13,527 bases of DNA, taken from Clostridiales bacterium. GTDB lineage: Bacteria > Bacillota > Clostridia > Christensenellales > Aristaeellaceae. The notes under the pieces are model-generated. The model was not told the DNA's origin and made no database searches. It saw only the letters and a program-made list of their open reading frames with translations. Location: the NCBI GenBank assembly GCA_004554085.1, contig SFNY01000077.1:1-13527 (forward strand). The letters run 5' to 3'. This document shows, piece after piece, positions 4,919 through 11,758 of this stretch; positions within the stretch are counted from its first letter, which is position 1; each line of letters starts with the position of its first letter. Made by a program: the position numbers and the translations under genes.

Positions 4919-7900
4919 ATGAGTGAAACCCTCCGCGACCTTGTGGTGTCGCTGTCCCTGCAGACGGACAACTTCACCCGGAACATCAAGTCCGTCAGCA
5001 GGCAGATCGCCGAAGCGGAATCCCAGTTCAGGTTGGCTGCTGCCGGTGTGGAGGGCTTCGAGCGCACGACCACCGGACTTGCCACCCAGCTCTCCACGCT
5101 GGAACGCAGGCTGTCCCTGCAAAAGGACATGGTCGGGCAGTACCAGCGCGCACTGGAGTCCGCGAACAATAAGCTGACGGAATGCTACAACCGTCAGAAC
5201 GACTACGCCCAGCGGCTGGAGGCAGCAAAGGCCGCACAGCAGTCGCTCAAGGAGCAGGTCGCCGCAGCGGCGCAGCAGGTGCGCACCTATTCCTCAACGC
5301 TGGGCGAATCCAACTCTGCGACCATCGCGGCAAAGGCCAATCTGGATGCGCTCAAGGGCGAGTACCGCGCCTCCGTGCAGGAGGTGAAGAAGCTCTCCGG
5401 GCAGAACACTGCGCTCAGAAAGGCGACGCAGAACGCTGCGGATGCGGTGTCCCAGGCCAACACGAACCTCAACATGGCTCAGGCGGGCGTGCGGCAGACG
5501 GAAGCCGAGATCAACCGCTGCAACCAGTCTCTGCGGCTGGCCCAGACCAACTGGGACGCCGCTGGGCGATCCATCGATGCCAGTCGAGCCGCCATTGCCA
5601 CCTTCGGCAGGGAGATCAACCTCGCCGAGAGCAAGTTCCGACTGGCCACGGCGGGCATCAAGGACATGGACACCAGCGTTGCGGGGCTGTCCGCGAAGCT
5701 GACGTTCCTGCGGGAAAAGCTGGAGATTCAGGAAAAGTCCGTCGAGCAGTATGAAAACGCCCTGCAGGGTGCGAGGGAGCAGCTTGAGGCGGCGCAGCAG
5801 GCCAACGATCCGGAGAAGATCCGGCAGGCGTCCGATGCGGTGATTGATGCGGAGGCCGCACTGAACCGGGCCAACGCCGCCGTCAGGACGACCCGCGCGG
5901 AAATCGAGGACACAAACCGCCAGCTGGCGACCGCAAGGTCTGCATGGACTGCGGCGGGCAGGACGCTTGAGAGCTTCGGTCGATCCTGCGATTCCGTCAG
6001 CAGAAAGCTGACCACAGCGGGCAAGGCGCTCACCACGATCCTGACCACGCCCATCCTCACGCTGGGCACGGCGGCGGTCAAGGCTTCGCTGGACTTTGAG
6101 TCCTCCTTTGCCAGCGTGCGCAAGACCGTGGAAGCAACGGAGGCGGAGTTCGAATCTCTGGCGGCGTCCTCCAAGAAGATGTCCACGCAGATTGCCGCGT
6201 CCACCAGCGAGATCAACGAGGTCATGGCCACCGGCGGTCAGCTGGGCATTGCCAACGAGTATCTTACGGACTTCACCCGCGTGATGATCGATCTGGGCAA
6301 TTCCTGCGAGGATCTGAACGCGGACGAGGCCGCGACCTCCATCGCCAAGTTCGCCAACGTCATGGGCACGGATCAGAGCCTGTTCCAGAACATCGGCTCC
6401 ACCATCGTCGATCTGGGCAACAACTTCGCCACGACGGAGAAGCCCATCATGGAGATGGCGCAGCGACTCGCAGGTGCGGGCAAGCAGGTTGGTCTGACGG
6501 AAGCGCAGGTGCTGGGTTTCGCCGCCGCGCTGTCCTCCGTAGGCATCGAAGCACAGATGGGCGGCTCGGCGTTTTCCAAGGCCCTCATCAAGATGGAGGT
6601 CGCCTCCACCACAGGCGGTCAGGCACTGGATGATTTCGGCGCTGTCTGCGGCATGACCGGCGCGCAGTTCAAGGCTCTGTTCGACAGCGACCCCGCCGCC
6701 GCATTCCAGGCGTTCATCGTGGGGCTCTCCAGAATGGATGAGGAGGGCGAAAGCGCCATTGCCGTGCTGGACGAGATCGGCATCAAGGAAGTGCGCCTGC
6801 GCGATACGCTGCTGCGCGCCACCAACGCAACAGACCTGTTCAGCCGTGCGCAGGCGACCGCCAACCGCGCGTGGGCTGAGAACACCGCCCTGACCACTGA
6901 GGCGAACAAGCGCTATGCCACGACGGAGAGCAAGCTCATCAATCTCAAGAACAAGGCCGTGCTCTTCGGGCAGCAGATCGGCGATGATCTCAATCCCACG
7001 ATCCAGAACCTCATCGAGGGCGCGGGCGATCTGCTGGACGGCTTTATGAATTTGGACGCTGCGCAGCGGATGCAGATCATCCGCTATGCCGCGATTGCCG
7101 CCGCGGCCGGACCGGTACTGCTGCTGCTTGGGAAAATGACGAAGGGCGTGGGCGTGCTTTCGACAGGGATCGGTAAGTTTGCCACCTCTGTGGGCAAAGC
7201 GGGCGGCGGGTTCAAGGGCTTTATGACGGTGCTGGGCAGCTCGCCTGCCGTGTGGCTGGCGGTGGCTGCGGCAACGATCACGGCGACCTACGCCATTTCC
7301 GACTATGTCACCGGTGCGAAACAGGCCCGAGAAGCACTCAAGGGCATGCAGGAGACCGCCGAGGAGTGGAAGCGCACCGCTGCCGAAACCTTCTATGGAC
7401 AGAGTGAGGGCCTGTCCTTCTTCGGCATGGACAGGTCGGACTTTGTCAGAGAGAACCAGACCACCCAGGATTGGCTGAACGGCCTGATCGCCGTCTGGAC
7501 GGACGGTCAGAAGGAGACGGATGAGATCGTCGCGGAATGGACGGACTCCTTCAAGGCGCTGACAGAATCCACCCGCACGGAGCTTACGCAGATGCGCACG
7601 GACGCGCAGAATGCGGGCTATACCTCCATCGCGGATCAGCTGACCGCCGACATCGAAACGCTGGATTCTCTGGATGCGGAGATCGAGGCGCTGCTGAAGA
7701 AGCGCCAGAACGGGTACTTCAGCGAGGCCGATCAGATCCGCCTTCAGGAGCTCATCGACACCCGCGAGGCCATCGAGGTCAAGTACCATCTCGCCCCGGC
7801 AGATGCGGACAGCTTCGACGAAATTCGACAAAAGTTGGATGCGGAAATTGCCCGTGCACAGGCCCGTGGACAGAGCGATGCGGACGTGACGGTCTATGAA

Positions 7901-10255
7901 AACGCCATGGTCGCCGCTGCGGAGGGCCTCGCCGCCATGAACAGCGAGATCGACGCGCAATACGACAGGGAGTACGCGCTCATCCAACTGATCGAGGACT
8001 CCGCCGAACGTCAGGCGGCGATGGACGCGCTCAACGCAAAATATGTCGAGGACCGTCGGAATGCCGCGATGGAATACGCGCAGCTTCTGTCGGAAATTGT
8101 CGCGCCTGTCTGGGAACAGGAGGACATCCAGAAAGCCGCAACAGACATGGATGTGCTGAACCAGAAGCTGCGGGAGTACAGCGCCGCCTCTGAAAGCGAG
8201 AAGCCTGCGATTCTGGCGGAGATCAATGCCCTCACCGCCGCCATGGACGAGGGCGCAATGACGGAGTACATCGCCCTGCTCATGCAGATCCAGTCGCTGC
8301 TGGACAGCGGCATGACGGAGGCAGAGGTACAGGCGCTGTTCCCGGAGATCGACTTCTCTACGGCACTGGAGCAGATTGCGGCGATTCAGACCTTCCTGAA
8401 CGGGCGCAGCGCTGAACTTCCCGGTCTGACCGCCATGTTTGGCGAGGCGCTGCCGGAAGAAGTGCTCACCATCGCCACCGATCTGGACATGACCGGCGCA
8501 CAGGCGCGCTGGAACGAATTTGCCCAGAACCCCGGTGCAATCACCACGGACGCGGTCATCGCACAGTACACGGAAGATCAGAATACCATCCGCGTGCAGC
8601 CGCAGGTGGACGCCTTCATTGCGAAGTACACCGAAATCCCCGAAGGCGCGTCCACGGCAGCGCTCACTCCGGAGGGCCTGATCGCCTATGTCGGTACCTA
8701 TGCGGAGGCAACCAACGGCGTGGACGTATCCGGGCTGACCCCCGAAAACGTCACAGCCATGGTCAGCGCCTACGAGGAGCTTGCTTCCGGCACGGATGTC
8801 TCCGCATTGAAGCCGGACGAGATCACGGCCTACATTGCCGACTATCTGGAGGCAGAGGGCGTAGACATGTCCGGTCTGACCCCGGAGGGAATCACCGCCT
8901 TCGTGCTGGCCTACGAGGAGGTCACGGGCGGCGCACTGACCACCGCACTCACCCCGAACAACATCACCGCCATGGTGGTGAAGTACCTGGAAGCGGAGGG
9001 CGTGGACATGTCCGCCCTGTCTCCCGATCAGGTGGAAGCCATCGTCTCCTCCTTTGCGGAGGCCACCGGCTGCGACAAATCCCAGCTGCTCCAGAACTTC
9101 ACCGCCTACATCGCGCAGTACGATGATACCAACGCAATCAAGCCCAGGTTGTCCGTATCGGTGGGCATCTACGGCTACGATCTGGCGGCCTATCGGAAGT
9201 TTGTCGCCCAGAACCCCATTGAGGTGCAGGGCATCGTCCGGCTGGGCGAGGTCTACGACGATCCCGCCCAAGCTCTGGCCGATACACAGGCGCGCTTCTG
9301 GAAGGACGGCGTGGAGATTCCGGCATCGGCGGTTCCCGAGGATCTGCTGACCGCCGACAAGATCGCCGTGCTGGACGAGGACGGCACGTTGCACGTGCTG
9401 ATTACCCCCGAGGTGACGGGCGACCCGGAAGCGATTGAATCCGCTGTCGCGCCGCTTGTGGAGAAAAGCGTTCCGGTGCAGGCCTTCGGCGGCTTCAGCG
9501 CGTACGACTGGGGCTGGCTCAACGATCTGATCGGCTCCGATGTGTTCGAGCGCATGGACTGGCTGACGCTGGATCTTTCTTCCTACGCGAAGAACGTCAA
9601 GGGCACCTGGGCGGACTGGCGGCTGATCGGCAGCAACGTGGCCGACTACAACAATCGGATCAATCAGGAATTTGACCCCGAAACGACAGCGGGCCTTCAG
9701 ACCTACGTCGCAGAGATGGTCGCCGCGATTCTCAGCGGACAGGAGGTCAGCGCGGAGGACATGGCGCACCTGCAATCGGTGATCGACTTCATCAATGCCA
9801 TGGATGCAAGCGGCACCGGCGAGGCCTTCATATCGGGCATGACGGACACTCTGAATGCCTCCGGCTTCGTGACCTCGGCAGAAACCCTTGCCTCCGATCT
9901 TCAGTCCACGCTGGACGGCGCGGTTCAGGGCGTGGATTTCTCCGCCTCCGGTGCGCAGGTTGCCGCCGGTATCGGCGAAGGCATGGGCAACGCCGACATG
10001 AGCGCCCCTGCGGAAGCGATGGCCGCGAACACGGAGAGCGCCGCCAATGCCGCCTTCGGGATCAACTCCCCGGCGAGGCGCATGGTACCGACCGGCGAAT
10101 ACGTCGCCGCAGGTGTGGGCGAAGGCATGCAGGGATACAGCTTTGCAGCTGCTGCCGGTGCAGTTGCGGGAAACGCAGTATCCGCTCGCCGCCCGCGCAG
10201 CCGTGAACGCTGCCAAAGCAGAGCTGGAGATTCATTCGCCCTCCCGCGTGTTTGA
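4919..10255 (+). CDS. Tail tape measure protein, TP901-type (main frame)
   Basis: Starts at ATG 4919 behind GCAGGTGA. This frame gives 1778 residues; the true C-terminus lies one frame further on (next entry), for about 1876 in total. Domains: coiled coils at 1-385 with an internal duplication (about 28-88 and 231-291, both with an '(E/K)FRLA.AG' core); the TP901/PhageMin_Tail core at about 390-693, starting SLDFESSFASVRKTVEATE and containing TGGQLG and QLGIANEYLTDF; hydrophobic segments at about 718-740 and 777-797, likely membrane-spanning during DNA entry; long helical stretches at 800-1240; six tandem 23/24-residue repeats at 1249-1389; and a glycine/alanine-rich end with INSPARRM. The protein sets tail length and probably helps DNA cross the membrane. 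It is preceded by its chaperones. From nucleotide 5294 to 10216 it contains no TTA, CTA or TCA codon. Confidence 0.93.
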   Translation: MSETLRDLVVSLSLQTDNFTRNIKSVSRQIAEAESQFRLAAAGVEGFERTTTGLATQLSTLERRLSLQKDMVGQYQRALESANNKLTECYNRQNDYAQRLEAAKAAQQSLKEQVAAAAQQVRTYSSTLGESNSATIAAKANLDALKGEYRASVQEVKKLSGQNTALRKATQNAADAVSQANTNLNMAQAGVRQTEAEINRCNQSLRLAQTNWDAAGRSIDASRAAIATFGREINLAESKFRLATAGIKDMDTSVAGLSAKLTFLREKLEIQEKSVEQYENALQGAREQLEAAQQANDPEKIRQASDAVIDAEAALNRANAAVRTTRAEIEDTNRQLATARSAWTAAGRTLESFGRSCDSVSRKLTTAGKALTTILTTPILTLGTAAVKASLDFESSFASVRKTVEATEAEFESLAASSKKMSTQIAASTSEINEVMATGGQLGIANEYLTDFTRVMIDLGNSCEDLNADEAATSIAKFANVMGTDQSLFQNIGSTIVDLGNNFATTEKPIMEMAQRLAGAGKQVGLTEAQVLGFAAALSSVGIEAQMGGSAFSKALIKMEVASTTGGQALDDFGAVCGMTGAQFKALFDSDPAAAFQAFIVGLSRMDEEGESAIAVLDEIGIKEVRLRDTLLRATNATDLFSRAQATANRAWAENTALTTEANKRYATTESKLINLKNKAVLFGQQIGDDLNPTIQNLIEGAGDLLDGFMNLDAAQRMQIIRYAAIAAAAGPVLLLLGKMTKGVGVLSTGIGKFATSVGKAGGGFKGFMTVLGSSPAVWLAVAAATITATYAISDYVTGAKQAREALKGMQETAEEWKRTAAETFYGQSEGLSFFGMDRSDFVRENQTTQDWLNGLIAVWTDGQKETDEIVAEWTDSFKALTESTRTELTQMRTDAQNAGYTSIADQLTADIETLDSLDAEIEALLKKRQNGYFSEADQIRLQELIDTREAIEVKYHLAPADADSFDEIRQKLDAEIARAQARGQSDADVTVYENAMVAAAEGLAAMNSEIDAQYDREYALIQLIEDSAERQAAMDALNAKYVEDRRNAAMEYAQLLSEIVAPVWEQEDIQKAATDMDVLNQKLREYSAASESEKPAILAEINALTAAMDEGAMTEYIALLMQIQSLLDSGMTEAEVQALFPEIDFSTALEQIAAIQTFLNGRSAELPGLTAMFGEALPEEVLTIATDLDMTGAQARWNEFAQNPGAITTDAVIAQYTEDQNTIRVQPQVDAFIAKYTEIPEGASTAALTPEGLIAYVGTYAEATNGVDVSGLTPENVTAMVSAYEELASGTDVSALKPDEITAYIADYLEAEGVDMSGLTPEGITAFVLAYEEVTGGALTTALTPNNITAMVVKYLEAEGVDMSALSPDQVEAIVSSFAEATGCDKSQLLQNFTAYIAQYDDTNAIKPRLSVSVGIYGYDLAAYRKFVAQNPIEVQGIVRLGEVYDDPAQALADTQARFWKDGVEIPASAVPEDLLTADKIAVLDEDGTLHVLITPEVTGDPEAIESAVAPLVEKSVPVQAFGGFSAYDWGWLNDLIGSDVFERMDWLTLDLSSYAKNVKGTWADWRLIGSNVADYNNRINQEFDPETTAGLQTYVAEMVAAILSGQEVSAEDMAHLQSVIDFINAMDASGTGEAFISGMTDTLNASGFVTSAETLASDLQSTLDGAVQGVDFSASGAQVAAGIGEGMGNADMSAPAEAMAANTESAANAAFGINSPARRMVPTGEYVAAGVGEGMQGYSFAAAAGAVAGNAVSARRPRSRERCQSRAGDSFALPRV
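8663..9085 (+). repeat. Six tandem 23/24-residue repeats within the tape measure gene
   Basis: Six units start with L-(T/K/S)-P at tape measure residues 1249, 1273, 1297, 1320, 1344 and 1367, with lengths 24, 24, 23, 24, 23, 23. The shared pattern is LTPE-(G/N)-(I/V)-TA-(Y/M/F)-V-..-Y-.-EA-..-G-.D-(V/M)-S-(G/A). Units 3 and 5 are closest to each other (KYLEAEGVDMSA against DYLEAEGVDMSG), which indicates duplication of a two-unit block of about 47 residues. A degenerate seventh start (FTAYIAQY) follows. Gain or loss of units would change tail length. Confidence 0.85.
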
Positions 10256-10550
10256 GAACGAGGTCGGCGTAATGACCATGCGCGGCTTTGGCGAGGGCGT
10301 GGTGAAGGAGAGCAAAACTCAGGCACGGATCATCCGCAATGCCGCCCGGTACCTGACCGGCGAGGCCAGAGAGGGCAGCATCGTCACCACCAGCAACGAC
10401 AACCGGAAATCCTATGACAACAGCGTGACCTCCACCATTCAGGTGCAGCAGATGGTCGTGCGGGATGAGCAGGACATCCGCTCCCTGGCAGTGGAGATCG
10501 CGACACTCACGCGCCGCCAGCAGCGCGGGAAAGGAATGAGAATGGCATAA
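10182..10550 (+). pseudogene. C-terminal part of the tape measure protein, in the +1 frame
   Basis: In the frame one base ahead of the main tape measure frame, the sequence from about 10182 reads PLAARAAVNAAKAELEIHSP, then SRVFENEVGVMTMRGFGEGV, then YDNSVTSTIQVQQMVVRDEQDIRSLAVEI and a basic end, stopping at TAA 10548-10550. The 'LEIHSPSRVFE..G..T..GF..G' motif is the standard C-terminal signature of Gram-positive phage tape measures and must belong to the upstream gene, whose own frame turns into arginine-rich nonsense from about 10185 and stops at 10253-10255. An ATG at 10047 opens the same frame but is not preceded by a convincing start site. In related proteins I would expect additional 'GM..G...' sequence between NAVSA and ARAAVNAA, so a deletion not divisible by three, or a sequence error, is the simplest explanation. 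Confidence 0.8.
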
Positions 10551-11245
10551 TGGATTGGTTTGAATGGAACGGCATGCGTTGCACGGAGTACGGCATTCAC
10601 GTTCTGGAGCAGCCGCCCCTGACGGTGCCATCGGAGCGTGCGACCTTCACGGACGTACCCGGCAGATCCGGCAGTCTGACAACCCTTGAAGGGGAGGACG
10701 TATACGACGACATGGTGCTCACGGCAACCTGCCTGATCGCCGACCCGGAGCGCATCCCGGAAATCGCCGCGTGGCTCAGAGGCAGCGGCAATGTCAGCTT
10801 TGCCAACCGCGAGGGCGGCTTTTATTATGCACGTGTGGTCAACCAGATCCCCTTTGAGAAGGTGCTGCGCGGGAATCCCCACCGCAGCTTCTCCGTGAAC
10901 TTCCGTTGCAAGCCCTTTTGGTACCTGTCGGGCGTGGAACCCATCGTCCTGACAGCCGGCACTGGCGTGTTCGCCAATCCCGGCAGCATCGCCTCCGAGC
11001 CGGTAATTACGGTTTATGGGAACGGTGACATAACGCTGATGATCGGCTCCCAGATGGTCGAGCTGAAGGGCATCGAGGGTTCCATCACACTGAACACCGA
11101 GCTTCAGGAGGCGTACTCCGGCACGACTTCCATGAACAGCGCCGTGGACGGCGAGTTTCCCACGCTGCCGCCCGGAGCCGTGCCCTACTCCTGGGAGGGC
11201 GATGTCAGCCGCATCGAGATTCAGCCCAACTGGCGCAGCCTGTGA
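10550..11245 (+). CDS. Distal tail protein (Dit), Sipho_tail family
   Basis: A 231-residue protein starting at ATG 10550, which overlaps the tape measure stop (TAATG). It starts DWFEWNGMRCTEYGIHVLE and continues PPLTVPSERATFTDVPGRSG, LEGEDVYDDMVLTATC and VSFANREGGFYYARVVNQIPFE, which is the N-terminal ring domain of phi3626 gp14/Sipho_tail proteins ('V.GR.G.l....yd...l.v...'). Residues about 125-231 form the C-terminal galectin-like half, with VNFRCKPFWYL, FANPGSIASEPVITVYGNGD, and EGSITLNTELQEAYSG. Dit forms the hexameric hub at the end of the tail tube that carries the receptor-binding parts. Length is normal for the short form without an added carbohydrate-binding domain. A promoter for the next gene lies just after its stop. 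Confidence 0.92.
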   Translation: MDWFEWNGMRCTEYGIHVLEQPPLTVPSERATFTDVPGRSGSLTTLEGEDVYDDMVLTATCLIADPERIPEIAAWLRGSGNVSFANREGGFYYARVVNQIPFEKVLRGNPHRSFSVNFRCKPFWYLSGVEPIVLTAGTGVFANPGSIASEPVITVYGNGDITLMIGSQMVELKGIEGSITLNTELQEAYSGTTSMNSAVDGEFPTLPPGAVPYSWEGDVSRIEIQPNWRSL

Positions 11246-11254
11246 GATAAACTA

Positions 11255-11283
11255 TTGCCTGTGATAGGAAATGCTGCTATAAT
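11255..11283 (+). promoter_or_regulatory. Sigma-A-type promoter in front of the YkvA-family gene
   Basis: TTGCCT (11255-11260) and TATAAT (11278-11283) are separated by exactly 17 bases, and the -10 box is extended by TGC (TGCTATAAT). This is the best housekeeping promoter match seen in the window. It starts 10 bases after the Dit stop and would begin transcription near 11290, about 25 bases before the ATG of the next gene. It lets the gene be expressed in the lysogen, independently of late phage transcription. Confidence 0.78.
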
Positions 11284-11316
11284 TCAGCTATCATCCAACT
11301 GGAGAAGGGATATTGC

Positions 11317-11685
11317 ATGGATCTGAAGGCCAGGGCAAGACAACTGAAAAGAGATGTACCGGCGGTCTTTCTGGCGCTTCGGGACAAACGCACACCCATA
11401 ATCGCCAAGGTCATTGCCGCCATTACGGTGGGATATGCGCTTTCTCCGGTTGATCTGATCCCCGATTTTGTGCCCGTGCTGGGGTATCTGGATGACGTCA
11501 TCCTGTTACCTGCGCTCATTGCCCTGACGATTCGGCTGATTCCTGCGGAGGTATTTGAACAGTGCCGAAGGGATAGTGAAAACCTGTGGGCAAATGGCAA
11601 GCCCAAAAGATGGTATTATGCCATTCCAATCATTTTGATATGGATGCTGGTTATCGGACTGATTGTCAAAGCCATCGTTTTCTGA
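11317..11685 (+). CDS. YkvA family (DUF1232) small membrane protein
   Basis: A 122-residue protein starting at ATG 11317 behind GGAGAAGGG. The conserved DUF1232 core is clear: residues 41-60 read ALSPVDLIPDFVPVLGYLDD, followed by VILLPALIAL. The N-terminus is basic (KARARQLKRD) and has a hydrophobic segment from about 28, and the C-terminus has a transmembrane segment at about 100-122 (AIPIILIWMLVIGLIVKAIV). Family proteins are widespread in bacterial chromosomes and their role is not established; a membrane function is likely. The gene is not part of tail assembly: it has its own promoter, lower GC content (32 of 60 bases at 11341-11400, 24 of 60 at 11581-11640) and splits the usual Dit-Tal pair. 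I read it as a cargo gene expressed by the prophage, perhaps of host origin. Confidence 0.88.
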   Translation: MDLKARARQLKRDVPAVFLALRDKRTPIIAKVIAAITVGYALSPVDLIPDFVPVLGYLDDVILLPALIALTIRLIPAEVFEQCRRDSENLWANGKPKRWYYAIPIILIWMLVIGLIVKAIVF

Positions 11686-11701
11686 ACCGAATATCAATCT
11701 T

Positions 11702-11734
11702 GCCGCGCCACTCACACCAGAGCGGCGCTATTAT
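11702..11734 (+). terminator. Weak hairpin after the YkvA-family gene
   Basis: GCGCC (11705-11709) can pair with GGCGC (11724-11728), or alternatively GCCGC (11702-11706) with GCGGC (11722-11726), followed by TATTATTAT. It lies between the YkvA stop and the ribosome site of the next gene and could end the short YkvA transcript. The stem is only five base pairs and the tail is not a clean U run. Confidence 0.35.
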
Positions 11735-11758
11735 TATGCCTTCGGGGAGGTGAGAATC

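Noticed and set aside
10047..10181. Independent gene starting at ATG 10047 in the +1 frame
   Set aside because: The first part of this frame overlaps well-conserved tape measure sequence (INSPARRM and GEYVAAGVGEGM in the main frame) and lacks a ribosome site. Only the part after about 10182 is real, as the displaced tape measure C-terminus.
5294..10216. Open frame of 1640 codons on the - strand, opposite the tape measure gene
   Set aside because: Its codons are in exact register with the sense codons, so its stops would arise only from sense TTA, CTA and TCA codons. The GC-rich tape measure gene simply does not use these three codons in this span. The translated product is low-complexity Arg/Gly/His-rich sequence with no recognisable domain, and there is no start signal.
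11700..11734. Possible promoter (TTGCCG and TATTAT) in front of the Tal gene
   Set aside because: The two boxes are 23 bases apart, too far for a sigma-A promoter, and the region overlaps a hairpin.
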